From NCBI GenBank assembly GCA_038257155.1, contig JBBSJP010000008.1, positions 62,001 through 126,000 on the forward strand: a stretch of 64,000 nt of DNA, in the 5' to 3' direction. The notes under the pieces were generated by a model, which ran no database searches, had not been told where the DNA came from, and saw nothing but the letters and a program-made list of their open reading frames with translations. The translations under genes and the position numbers were made by a program. Positions 9,001 through 17,423 of this stretch are shown here, one piece after another. Source of the DNA: JANJTY01 sp038257155. Its GTDB lineage: Bacteria > Pseudomonadota > Gammaproteobacteria > Xanthomonadales > Xanthomonadaceae. Every line of letters starts with the position of its first letter. Position 1 is the first letter of the stretch.

Positions 9001-10414
9001 CGACTACTGCTCGGGTGCGGCCATTGCAATCCGCAAGTCGCTGTTCGACGAACTCGGTGGCTTCGACAGCCATTACGCGCCGGCCTATTACGAGGACACC
9101 GATCTCGCAATGAAGGTTCGTGTGCGTGGCCTGTCGGTGCTGTATCAACCCGCCTCGGTGGTGGTGCACTACGAGGGTGTCACTTCGGGCACCGACACGG
9201 GCAGCGGCATCAAGGCTTACCAGGTGCTCAATCAGGAGAAGTTCCTGACGCGCTGGCGCGAGGTGCTGGCCACGCATGCTGCACCGGGTACCGATATCAG
9301 CATTGCGCGCGAACATCGTGCGAAGCGGCGCGTGCTGGTGATCGATGCCACCACGCCGCAGCCTGACCAGGATTCAGGCTCGGTACGGCTGGTCAACATC
9401 CTGCGCCTGCTGCGCGAGCGTGGCGATGCGGTGAGCTTCTTCGCCGACAACCGCAGCTTCGTCGACGGTTACAGCCAGAAGCTTCAGCAGCTTGGCGTGG
9501 AGGTGCTCTGGCATCCGTGGCTGTCTGATCCGGTTGGCTGGTTCGCGCAGAATGCCAAGCGCTTTGACGCGTTTTTCGTCTGTCGTCACTACGTGGCTTC
9601 AATCTACCTTCCGCTGGTTCGCCAGCACGCGCCGCGAGCCAAGTTCATCTTCGATACGGTCGACCTGCACTACCTGCGCGAGCAGCGTGCGGCGGCGCTT
9701 TCCGGACGCGAGGATCTGGCGCGGGCCGCGGCGGAAACACGCGACAAGGAACTGCGCCTGATTCGCGAGTCGGATGTGTCGGTCGTGGTCAGTCCAGTCG
9801 AACAGGAACTGCTGTCGCGCGACGCGCCTGGTGCTCGGGTCGACGTGCTTTCCAATGTGCACCAGGTGTTCGGCAGGCGCTGCGGCTTCGCCGAGCGCAA
9901 GGACGTGATGTTCATCGGCGGCTTCCAGCATCCGCCCAATATTGACGCAGCCGAATGGTTCGTGCGTGAGATCTGGCCGCTGGTGCGTGTCGAATTGCCC
10001 GAGCTGCGCTTTCACCTCATCGGCAGCAAGGCCACCGCGGCAGTGCGGGTGCTGGGAGACGTGGAGGGTGTTATGTTCCATGGTTTCGTCGAGGACATTG
10101 AACCCTTTCTCGATTCTTGCCGCCTGGCCCTTGCTCCGTTGCGCTATGGCGCCGGCGTGAAAGGCAAGGTCAATATGAGCATGAGCTATGGACAGCCGGT
10201 GGTCGGCACCAGTGTGGCGACGGAAGGCATGTTCGTGCGTCCGGGGCTGGATGTGCTGGTGGCCAACACGCCCGCAGAATTTGCTGCGAGACTGATCGAG
10301 GCTTACCGCGACGAGACATTGTGGATGCAGCTGTCGGACAACGGCTTGGCGAACGTCGAGCGCCACTTTTCCTTCGACGCAGCGAGGCTTGCGCTGCAGC
10401 GGGTACTGGGCTGA
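6005..10414 (+). CDS. Giant fused glycosyltransferase (GT4-like + coiled coil + GT2 + GT4-like)
   Basis: A 1469-residue cytoplasmic-type protein, probably building a surface polysaccharide. Residues about 215-600 form a GT-B (GT4-like) module beginning VVLHLLHGWGGGAARFVRDL, with a C-terminal half around LVPGRLNGSKGEELVAELL. Residues about 640-760 are charged and heptad-rich (repeated SDWAYALDRQLRERS / SRWAQSLNEELERS), ending SASWRLTRPLRFARRL, a segment typical of O-antigen rhamnosyltransferases. Residues about 845-1075 are GT2, with VSIVIPVYNH, the DDGSSD loop, FLNND (DxD-like) and YYEDTDLAMKV. Residues about 1105-1469 form a second GT-B module starting RVLVIDATTPQPDQDSGS. The start is a GTG at 6005 without a clear SD; a GTG at 6020 is an alternative. 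Confidence 0.9.
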   Translation: MSSQPVSSAEHTPPVSPIVCLFAADVAALRAAAAALRELPWVVMSDVLGVPSPDPQRALAEAVQRRPGRDILLLRADVRLPAFALQRLDAALQGAMWADLVTVLDPEKAALDPRPAGIDWPAEAIDSACWAMADAEYPELLLASDRLQLWRWQAARARAQGQLGEPRIALQPRLCVPPGARSADENDELALPVGALRGRLAQRPPLPLTRAGLDGRPVVLHLLHGWGGGAARFVRDLAAADSERCHIALVALSDSHSALHGHALALHFDLEQPAVRVWPLSAPSASTVLESEDYRAILQGVLRDWRVAGVVLNSLVGHSLDALRCGLPTAVVCHDYYPAWPILHADFGAADFDASDAGLVKTLGERGADPLFRSRDPQVWVALRQAWMAALESTDPILIAPSRGVKANLCRMLPELAARRWALIPHGLEAFAPVSVKDSDNARRGLRVLVPGRLNGSKGEELVAELLPILPDGVELVLLGSGRSGMRFFGHSRVHLLMDYQRNALPGLIGDIAPDVALLASTVAETFSYTLSEMWSLRVPVLATRLGSFAERIEHGRTGLLVAPNAAAVAACLADLVADRAALDALDREAAAAGLQTLAAMAMAHRNVFPLQAQDATPSDLSVPLLRILQQAQLDEARVQARLRRADRLSAEQQIELARRSDWAYALDRQLRERSTWAESLQDEVERTRAALSQLDEEFEARSRWAQSLNEELERSLAELGAAQAELTRIPDMQRHIDSLIAQRDAFEAERNQILHSASWRLTRPLRFARRLASGGMARMRYRLQRVAALRHRLSRSLKLRGVNGTVARIRSEFETPATTGGPLQLPAAADFAPFAIPCSAVPRVSIVIPVYNHIEATLICLRSILADVDERTAFEVITVDDGSSDASAEQLPQIDGLRYVRNPQNLGFIGACNAGAAVARGEFLIFLNNDTAVQPGWLDALIETFEQHPQAGLVGSKLVYPDGLLQEAGGIVFADGSGWNYGRFDDPADPRYNFVREVDYCSGAAIAIRKSLFDELGGFDSHYAPAYYEDTDLAMKVRVRGLSVLYQPASVVVHYEGVTSGTDTGSGIKAYQVLNQEKFLTRWREVLATHAAPGTDISIAREHRAKRRVLVIDATTPQPDQDSGSVRLVNILRLLRERGDAVSFFADNRSFVDGYSQKLQQLGVEVLWHPWLSDPVGWFAQNAKRFDAFFVCRHYVASIYLPLVRQHAPRAKFIFDTVDLHYLREQRAAALSGREDLARAAAETRDKELRLIRESDVSVVVSPVEQELLSRDAPGARVDVLSNVHQVFGRRCGFAERKDVMFIGGFQHPPNIDAAEWFVREIWPLVRVELPELRFHLIGSKATAAVRVLGDVEGVMFHGFVEDIEPFLDSCRLALAPLRYGAGVKGKVNMSMSYGQPVVGTSVATEGMFVRPGLDVLVANTPAEFAARLIEAYRDETLWMQLSDNGLANVERHFSFDAARLALQRVLG

Positions 10415-10539
10415 GCGCGGGACGCAACCGCGCGCCGATGCAGCGGAACATTGCATGCGAATCGTCCGCGCAGCCAATTGGTTGATCGAAGCTGCCTTCG
10501 AGCGGGGCGGTCCACTGCGTCACGATGCGTGCATCGCAG

Positions 10540-11721
10540 TCACTCGAAGCTGCCCGGTTCGCCGCCGAACACCACGTCAAAATCGCCGCCAGTTACGAAA
10601 ACCGGATTGGGCGTTTCGTGAGTGCCGCCGATTTGGCCGTCGCCAAGCTGACCATGGGCGCCATTGCCCCAGCATTTGACGTTGATCGGACTTTGCGAGA
10701 TGCGTGCGCAGGTGTGTGAGCTGCCAGCGGCGATGGCGGAAACACCGCCCATCCCTGGCACCAGCTTGGGCACAAGGCGATCATTGCGAGAGCTGCCATC
10801 GCCGACCGCGCCGTAGTAGTTGTAGCCCCAGCAACTCATGGTTCCGGCCTCATGCAGGACGCAGTTGTGAAGATTGCCGGCGACCAGGTCGATGGCATCG
10901 TCGATAGCGCTGACGCTGACTGGTGTCGGACTGCTTGTTCCCAGGCCATTGCCCAGAGTGCCACGGACGCCACCGCCCCAGCAGGCTATGCTTTGGTTGG
11001 CGCGCAGCACACAGGTGTGACTGGAACCGGCGCTGATAGCGACGGCGTCGGCGATGCCGGGCACATCGGTGGCACTGGCTATGCCGGGATCCGCGTCGAC
11101 TTGGCCGTAGCCGAGCTGGCCGAGGTGGTTGCGGCCCCAGCACTTGACGCCCCCGCCGCCGACGATGGCACACGAGTGGTGGTCGCCGGTGGCAATCGCG
11201 CTGGCGCCGCTGACGCCCAGTACCTGCAATGCCACATTGGACTCAATGAAGGTGCCGGTGCCGAGCTGGCCGTGATAGCCGTGCCCCCAACACCACACAC
11301 TGCCGTCGGCCAGCAGCGCGCAGGAGTGATAGCCACCGGCGCCAACGGCGATGGCAGGCCCGATGCCGATCACGGTGACGGCAGTATTTGCACCGTTGCC
11401 ATTGCCGCCGCCGATCTGCCCCCAGCGGTTGTAGCCCCAGCATTTGACAACCCCGGAGGCGACCACGGCGCAGGTGTGCTGATAGCCTGCATCGACGGCG
11501 ATGGCCCCGCCCACGCCGTCGGCATCGACCGGGGTTGAACGGGCGTAGTGTTGCGCGCTATCGCCCAGTTGCCCGTATTCATCCCAGCCCCAGCACATCA
11601 GCCTGCCGTCTGGCATGGTCGCGCAGGTGTGACCACCGCCAGCAGCGAGTTCCTGCGCCAGGCCAGCCGATGGGATGGCCAGCAGACCCAACGAAAGCAA
11701 GGCAGCGATGAATGTGCGCAT
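10540..11721 (-). CDS. Exported RCC1-repeat (seven-bladed propeller) protein
   Basis: A 393-residue protein with signal peptide MRTFIAALLSLGLLAIPSAGLA, starting at the ATG preceded by SD GGGGAA. At least seven RCC1-like repeats follow, each with H-[TS/N]-C-x(7-13)-CWG then GxxG (for example GHTCATMPDGRLMCWGWDEYGQLG). Each blade carries a cysteine pair, suggesting disulfide-stabilised blades outside the cytoplasm. The last residues are VVFGGEPGSFE, a variant of the terminal F-x-x-G-F-E motif seen on other exported proteins here. It follows the sigma/kinase pair on the same strand with a 113-nt gap and is probably co-transcribed or a regulated target. The ligand is unknown. Confidence 0.85.
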   Translation of the reverse strand: MRTFIAALLSLGLLAIPSAGLAQELAAGGGHTCATMPDGRLMCWGWDEYGQLGDSAQHYARSTPVDADGVGGAIAVDAGYQHTCAVVASGVVKCWGYNRWGQIGGGNGNGANTAVTVIGIGPAIAVGAGGYHSCALLADGSVWCWGHGYHGQLGTGTFIESNVALQVLGVSGASAIATGDHHSCAIVGGGGVKCWGRNHLGQLGYGQVDADPGIASATDVPGIADAVAISAGSSHTCVLRANQSIACWGGGVRGTLGNGLGTSSPTPVSVSAIDDAIDLVAGNLHNCVLHEAGTMSCWGYNYYGAVGDGSSRNDRLVPKLVPGMGGVSAIAAGSSHTCARISQSPINVKCWGNGAHGQLGDGQIGGTHETPNPVFVTGGDFDVVFGGEPGSFE

Positions 11722-11834
11722 GACAGGTTCCCCACCGATGTCGACACAGGGTGCGTCGTTTCCCATACACGCACGGAAAGCAGGGAAAAAGGCTCATCGC
11801 GGGAAAAACCTTGCGGGTTGCGTCGCAGCCCGGG

Positions 11835-14615
11835 CTAGGACTCGTGCTTCAACAGGAGGGCTTTCAACGAGTCGCGGCGCGCAGCCGACGTGACTGAGAG
11901 CAGACCATCGCGTTCGAACTCGTCCCATATCGCAATGGCAGAACGTGCAGCCTGCGCGGCCTGCCCAGGGTCAGCGGGGACGCCCCAGCAGGCCTCTGCG
12001 CGCGCCGCCAGGGCTTCGGCCTGATACTCGCGATAACGCGCGGCATCGGGGTATTCAGCTACCAGACGCTGCAGCGCCTCGGTCGATGCTGCGAGCGACT
12101 GGCGTGCCAGCGCCGTGTCGCCGGCGGCTGACAGATTGCGGCCGATATGCATCTGGGTCAAGGCATGGCCGAGGGCGAAATCCGGCGACTGCTCGATCAT
12201 GGATGTCTGCACATCGAGTGCCCGGCGGTGACTGGCTACGGCGCCACGGAAGTCGTTCTGGGCTTCCAGCAATTCGCCGCGACGCCGATACGCAAGTGAT
12301 AGTGCGAATTCCGCTTCGGGATTGCCTGGGGCCGCGGCTTGCCAGAGCTGGTTGACCTCGATAAGGCGCGCCACCACCGGCGTGGCCTCGCGGGTTCGGC
12401 CAGCCTTTAGCAGTTGTCTAGCCGCCCAGCTGCTGCTGGCCGAGACCGCCTGACGCAGTGTGTCGTTGCCAGGGTCGTGCGCCAGCATGGCTTCGGTTGT
12501 TTCCAGCGCCCGCAAGGCCGATTCGACGGAAGCATCCAGTTTCCCCATGGCTTCACGCACCGGTATCAGGCGCGAGTGAACCAGTGCCTGTTCGTAGCGA
12601 TAGAAGCTGTCTGACCGATGTCCCTCGACCAGTGCCGAGATCGTATCGAGCGACCGCAGCAGCGCGTCCTCGGCGCGCTGCATGTCGTTCTGGCCGATCC
12701 AGTATTCGCCGTCGCGAAGTTCGCTTTGGTAAAGCCCATAACGCAGCCCGGCATGATCCGGTAGCGACGCCAACGCAGTCTCGCGGATGGCCCTGGCTTC
12801 CGCGTGGGCTGTGCGTGACGCCTGAATAAGATTGAGGGAAGCACCACTATCGCGTCCCAGCAAATCACCGTAGTGGTCCAGCACATGAGCGCGGTCGATC
12901 ACAAGTTCGACCTCACGTTGCATGCCTGGTGGCAATGCGGCGAATCCAGTCAATGATCGTTCGAACAACTCGCGAGCGTCCTGCAATGCGCCGGATTGGT
13001 GCTGCAGCTCAGCCAGGCGTGACCACAGCCTGGCTTGCTCTGCGCGTAGGCGGTCCGGTTTCGACGTCTGCTGCTGCAACCGATCCAGCAGGTGCTGCGC
13101 CTGCGCATAACTGCTCGCCGCGCCATTCAGGTCGCCGATGTTGGGACCATAGGGATTTCCCTGCAGATCGCCGACCTTGATGTAGGCGCTGGCCAAATCG
13201 CCGAGCAATGCGGAATCGCCGGTAGCGTCTAGCTGCAATGACTCCAGATAGCGCAAAGCATCGACAACCAGTCGTCGTTGCATCGGCAGGGAGCCGGCGA
13301 GTTGGCGAATGCCTTCCTGGTAGTCGAACAACATGACATTGGCAAAACGATGCACGTCGGCGAAGCGGCGCTCGGCACGTTCACGCTCAGTGGCTGCACT
13401 ATGCGATTGCCAGACAGCCGCTACGGTGGTGGCGATCAGCAAGATCAGACCCGTTGTAGCAGCTGCAAAGGCCAGGCGATGACGTCCGACGAATCGACGC
13501 AGCACGTAGCTCGCCGTGGGACGGCGCGCACGCACCGGTTTACCGGCGAGCACCGCACGCACGTCGTCGCCCAGTTCGCGCGCCGAGGCGTAGCGCTGCT
13601 GCGCGTCCTTCTCCAGTGCCATTGCCACGATTCGATCCAGGTCGCCGCGCCAGGCCGACGGCATCGCGAGCAGTCCCGCTTGCCGGATCAGCCTTGCCGC
13701 AGGCTCGTGCAATATCGCCTGACGCAATGCCTCACCGCGGCGCCCCTCACCGCGATAAGGATGGGCGCCGCACAGTGTTTCGTACAACAGGATGCCGAGC
13801 GCATGCACGTCGGTTGCGGTCGTGACCGGTTCACCGCGCAGTTGCTCCGGAGCGGCATAGGCTGGCGTCAGCGATGTGCCGAAATCGCGCGTCAGCGTGC
13901 TGTCGTCGTTTTCCTCCAGCAACTTGGCGATGCCGTAGTCGAGCAACTTCGGGATGCCGTGGGCACTGACCATCAGGTTGCCTGGCTTAATATCGCGATG
14001 CACCAGCAGTCGTTGGTGGGCATAGGCCACGGCACCGCAGACCGCAGCGAACATGCCAAGGCGCTCGGCAGCCGGGGGTGACTGCGCGGCGAGGTATCGG
14101 TCCCAGGTCAGTCCTTCGACGTACTCAAGTGCCAGAAACGGACGGCCCTCCGCCGTTACCCCGGCATCGACCAGGCGCACGATGCCGGGATGGTCCAGTC
14201 GCGCCAGCACGTCGCGCTCGTGCTCCAGTCGTCTCCTGCCTTCGGAACCGATGGGCGCACCATTCAGCAGTTTGATCGCCACCGTCTGCGCAAAGTCGCC
14301 CAGGCGATGTGCGCGATACACTGCGCCCGAGCCGCCGCGGCCAATGCACGAGTCGATTACGAAGTTTCCCATGCTCGTGCCGCTGCATTCGCTGTCCCCG
14401 GGGTCCAGCGCACTTAGCGCAGATAGCGGCAAGGATTCGGGAACATGGGCGGCACCGACCTGCGCCAGCAATGAAGCCAGTTCGGCGCCCATATCCGCAT
14501 TTTTGGTCCGGATGACAGCGAGCCGCGCCTCGCGCTCCGCCGCAGGCAGCGATAGCAGGACATCAAGCTCGGCCTGCAATGCCCGCCACGCCTGCGGATC
14601 GCGTCGTGAATTCAT
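11835..14615 (-). CDS. Transmembrane Ser/Thr protein kinase with periplasmic TPR-like domain
   Basis: A 926-residue Hanks-type kinase. The N-terminal about 80 residues precede the catalytic domain (about 83-350), which has glycine loop IGRGGSGAVY, Lys115 (VAIKLL), catalytic loop HRDIKPGN (H206-D208), DYG (226-228) instead of DFG, and APEQLRG. A TM helix lies at about 381-402 (FAAATTGLILLIATTVAAVW). The remaining about 500 residues are helical TPR-like repeats predicted to be periplasmic. The ATG overlaps the sigma factor stop as ATGA, which marks translational coupling and a functional pair. Known precedents are EcfK/PknS in Xanthomonas citri and EcfP/PknT in Vibrio parahaemolyticus. Confidence 0.9.
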   Translation of the reverse strand: MNSRRDPQAWRALQAELDVLLSLPAAEREARLAVIRTKNADMGAELASLLAQVGAAHVPESLPLSALSALDPGDSECSGTSMGNFVIDSCIGRGGSGAVYRAHRLGDFAQTVAIKLLNGAPIGSEGRRRLEHERDVLARLDHPGIVRLVDAGVTAEGRPFLALEYVEGLTWDRYLAAQSPPAAERLGMFAAVCGAVAYAHQRLLVHRDIKPGNLMVSAHGIPKLLDYGIAKLLEENDDSTLTRDFGTSLTPAYAAPEQLRGEPVTTATDVHALGILLYETLCGAHPYRGEGRRGEALRQAILHEPAARLIRQAGLLAMPSAWRGDLDRIVAMALEKDAQQRYASARELGDDVRAVLAGKPVRARRPTASYVLRRFVGRHRLAFAAATTGLILLIATTVAAVWQSHSAATERERAERRFADVHRFANVMLFDYQEGIRQLAGSLPMQRRLVVDALRYLESLQLDATGDSALLGDLASAYIKVGDLQGNPYGPNIGDLNGAASSYAQAQHLLDRLQQQTSKPDRLRAEQARLWSRLAELQHQSGALQDARELFERSLTGFAALPPGMQREVELVIDRAHVLDHYGDLLGRDSGASLNLIQASRTAHAEARAIRETALASLPDHAGLRYGLYQSELRDGEYWIGQNDMQRAEDALLRSLDTISALVEGHRSDSFYRYEQALVHSRLIPVREAMGKLDASVESALRALETTEAMLAHDPGNDTLRQAVSASSSWAARQLLKAGRTREATPVVARLIEVNQLWQAAAPGNPEAEFALSLAYRRRGELLEAQNDFRGAVASHRRALDVQTSMIEQSPDFALGHALTQMHIGRNLSAAGDTALARQSLAASTEALQRLVAEYPDAARYREYQAEALAARAEACWGVPADPGQAAQAARSAIAIWDEFERDGLLSVTSAARRDSLKALLLKHES

Positions 14616-15169
14616 GCCGCCAGTTCGCGTGAAAGCCAGAGGCGGGCCATGGTCCAGTCACGCTTGACCGTGGCGAGAGAGACGCCAAGCAGTTCGGCGA
14701 TGTCAGTCAGCTCCAGGCCGGCGAAGAACTTCAGTTCGATCACGCGCGCCTGGCGAGGGTCGAGCAAAGCCAGTGCGTCCAGCGCATCGTGCAATCGCAC
14801 CAGGTCCAACTCATCGCCAACCACACCCTGGGCCGCCGACAGGCTTACCAGATCGAGGCCATCGCCGCGCTTCTGAGCGTTGCGGTCGCGCGCGTGATTG
14901 ACCAGGATCCGGCGCATCATGGTCGCTGCGACGCTGAAGAAATACAGGCGATCACCCTGGTCGGCGGACTGCTGTCCGGCCATGCGCAAATAGGCTTCGT
15001 GCACCAATGCCGTGGTCTGCAGAGTGTGATTGCCGCGCTCTCGTTGCATCAGCCCGCGCGCGATGCGTTTGAGTTCATCATAGATCTGCGGCATCAAACG
15101 ATCGAGCGCCAATGTATCGCCATCCCGGGCACTGCGCAGCTCTGCGTTGAGCGTCTGGCCTTGCTGCAC
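14612..15169 (-). CDS. ECF-like RNA polymerase sigma factor paired with a Ser/Thr kinase
   Basis: A 185-residue sigma-70 family factor with region 2 at about 10-90 and region 4 at about 120-185 (LDPRQARVIELKFFAGLELTDIAELL, HTH continuing VSLATVKRDW). In region 2.2 the stretch LQTTALVHEAYLRM has QTTA where ordinary ECF factors have acidic DAED. No anti-sigma gene is adjacent; a kinase overlaps the stop codon instead. I chose the GTG at 15169 because a perfect SD (GGAGG, 15178-15182) lies 8 nt upstream and the length fits the family. In-frame ATG (15217) and TTG (15226) starts would add 16-19 residues. Confidence 0.88.
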   Translation of the reverse strand: MQQGQTLNAELRSARDGDTLALDRLMPQIYDELKRIARGLMQRERGNHTLQTTALVHEAYLRMAGQQSADQGDRLYFFSVAATMMRRILVNHARDRNAQKRGDGLDLVSLSAAQGVVGDELDLVRLHDALDALALLDPRQARVIELKFFAGLELTDIAELLGVSLATVKRDWTMARLWLSRELAA

Positions 15170-15313
15170 CTTGGGAACCTCCGTCGCTCGTTTGGTGCCT
15201 GGGATACTAGCCCGCATTTCCTTCAAGGGCGCCCGTAGTCACCCTGCTGTTCTGAATTGCGCCGGACTGGGTTTGCTGCGGTTGCGAGGCGCCGTCACGG
15301 CCGAGCATTGCGC

Positions 15314-17350
15314 TCATTTGTTGGCGGGTAGATTCTCCAGAGTCACTTCGCGCAGCAGGCGGACACCGATATCGTCGTAGCCACGCTCGGATTCAGCGCT
15401 GCGCTCGCCGCTGTTGCCGGCAAAGGCGACGCGATGGCTGCAGCTGCCTTGGGCCGATGTCTCGGCGCAGTTGACCATCCACTCGTGCAAGGTGCGGCGT
15501 CCCTGCAGGATGCTGGCCGCTTCGCTGCGTGCCGCGCGGCGGCGCTCGCTGGTGCTGGGCAGGCGATAGCTTTGACCCGTCTGGCGCGATAGCCATGCGG
15601 CGTAGTCCTGGGCATCGGCATGGCTGATGCAAACCACTGGATCGGAGTCGCGCTGTTCGAATCCAGGGTCACTCCAGCTGCGTCGATCGAGTATGCGCAA
15701 GGGCGAGAGCCGGGCACGGCAGCGTGAGGCACTGCGCTTGGTTGCCTGGGAGAAGCGCCGGTACTCGGCCAGCGTCAACGGCTGCTGCATCAGGGCAAAG
15801 GCGGGCGAGTCGCGCGAACCAGTCGTTTCCGTAGCCGATTGGGCAGGAAAAAACACCAAGCCCGGGCCGCCCTTGTCGCGCAGTCGTGCGCCGGCTTTCG
15901 GCCAGGCCAACAGGTCGCTCACTAATGCGCTGCTGACGCTGCTGTCCAGGCCGAGGGACGTCAGCAGGGCGAGGCGGCTTTCCGCGACCGAACGGTCGTT
16001 GCGTTCGTGCGCCACCTGAATCTCGGCATCCAGCAGCGATTGTGCGCGCTCGAGAATGCCGTCCATGCCGCTACGCGGCACTTCCTTGGGAAGACTCTCG
16101 GCAAGCAATCGGGCCTGCTCGATCCGCATGCGCGCCGTCTCTTCATCGCCGGCCTGCAACGCGTCTTCCATCTGCTGCCCCAGCGCATCGAACACCACGC
16201 TCATGCCCTGCGTCGCTTCCAAGTGGGTGGGTCGCAGCGCGAGAACCTGCAGATATGACTCGGCGGCATTGCCACCGGCAGGCTCGACCAGCGCAGCAGC
16301 ATTGAATTGAACTGCGGCATCACCGAGCAGGCGATCAATGCGGCTGCGTTCGCTTTGCGTCTCGGCATTGAGGGTTTCACTGTCATTGTCAGCTGAGCGC
16401 AGCAGGGTGATCGCTCCCAGTCCGAGCGCGAAGCTCAGCATCAGCCCAATGCCCAGCTGAAGCACCGGACTGCTGCGCAGTGGCGGAACCGCGAGCCAGG
16501 CGCGCAACATTCCGCCGCGGCGACGCAGGATATGGCGTTCGACCTGGTCCAGTGCGCGCAGCATGGCGGCGGCATTTCGGTAGCGCTGATCCGGGCGCTT
16601 GGCCAGCGCTCGATCGATGAAGTCCTGCCAGTGGCGTCGTGTGGGTGGCAGGCGCGGAACGGGATCCTGGGCATGCCGGATAGCCAGAGCCAGCGGATCG
16701 CTGGCGCGAAACGGCATTTCGCCACAAAGCAGTTCGTATGCCAGCACGCCGACGCCGTAAAGATCGGCGCGGCCGTCGATGTGTTCCCCGCGCGCCTGTT
16801 CCGGTGCCATATAGCCAGAAGAGCCAAGGGTCATTCCATCGCTGGTAATGCGCGGACTTCCGGCGCGGCTCGACAGGGCGATGCCGAAATCTGCCAGGCG
16901 TGGCCGGTCGAGCGCATCGAAAAGCACGTTCTCCGGCTTGACATCGCGATGCACCACGCCGCGCGCGTGTGCGTAGCCCAGCGCCTCGAGCAGCGCTTGG
17001 ATGACACGCACGATGCCCAGCTCGTTCTGGCCGAGGTCGCGTTGCGCGAGGTCGCCGTTCGGCAGGAAGGGCATTACATAGAACAGGCGGCCATTGGCGG
17101 TTCGGCCAACTTCATGGATGCCGACGATACCCGGGTGTTCGAGTTTGGCGATGACCCGCGCTTCGGACTCGAAGCGCTGTGCCATGGCTTCGTCCTGCCC
17201 GGCCTCGGTTGCGATGAGCTTGATGGCAACAGGTCGGTCCAGCGAAACCTGTTTGGCCAGGAATACCGTTGCCATACCGCCGCGTCCAAGCTGCCGCTCG
17301 ATCTCGTAGCCGGGTATCTCGGGGATCGATTTGTCGGCAACGGAGTTCAC
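15314..17350 (-). CDS. Transmembrane Ser/Thr protein kinase with C-terminal formylglycine-generating-enzyme-like domain
   Basis: A 678-residue Hanks-type kinase. The catalytic domain spans about 15-275, with LGRGGMATVFLA, Lys44, HRDVKPEN (H134-D136), DFG (154-156) and GYMAPEQARG. A TM helix lies at about 297-317. The periplasmic part begins with a helical region containing VEPAGGNAAESYL (about 355-367). It ends (about 545-678) in a sulfatase-modifying-factor/FGE-like fold (LTLAEYRRFSQ, CISHADAQDYAAWLS, YRLPSTSERRRAA, DDIGVRLLREV). Such domains on kinases usually act as non-catalytic binding modules. The GTG at 17350 is chosen because any earlier start would overlap the divergent gene at 17424. 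No clear SD. It is upstream of the sigma/kinase pair on the same strand. Confidence 0.85.
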   Translation of the reverse strand: MNSVADKSIPEIPGYEIERQLGRGGMATVFLAKQVSLDRPVAIKLIATEAGQDEAMAQRFESEARVIAKLEHPGIVGIHEVGRTANGRLFYVMPFLPNGDLAQRDLGQNELGIVRVIQALLEALGYAHARGVVHRDVKPENVLFDALDRPRLADFGIALSSRAGSPRITSDGMTLGSSGYMAPEQARGEHIDGRADLYGVGVLAYELLCGEMPFRASDPLALAIRHAQDPVPRLPPTRRHWQDFIDRALAKRPDQRYRNAAAMLRALDQVERHILRRRGGMLRAWLAVPPLRSSPVLQLGIGLMLSFALGLGAITLLRSADNDSETLNAETQSERSRIDRLLGDAAVQFNAAALVEPAGGNAAESYLQVLALRPTHLEATQGMSVVFDALGQQMEDALQAGDEETARMRIEQARLLAESLPKEVPRSGMDGILERAQSLLDAEIQVAHERNDRSVAESRLALLTSLGLDSSVSSALVSDLLAWPKAGARLRDKGGPGLVFFPAQSATETTGSRDSPAFALMQQPLTLAEYRRFSQATKRSASRCRARLSPLRILDRRSWSDPGFEQRDSDPVVCISHADAQDYAAWLSRQTGQSYRLPSTSERRRAARSEAASILQGRRTLHEWMVNCAETSAQGSCSHRVAFAGNSGERSAESERGYDDIGVRLLREVTLENLPANK

Positions 17351-17423
17351 AGGGGGCTTGCGATATCCCGGAAAAGCCTGAGCATAGGGCAGACTGCGTC
17401 CAGCGCAAGGAACCGCCGCACAA

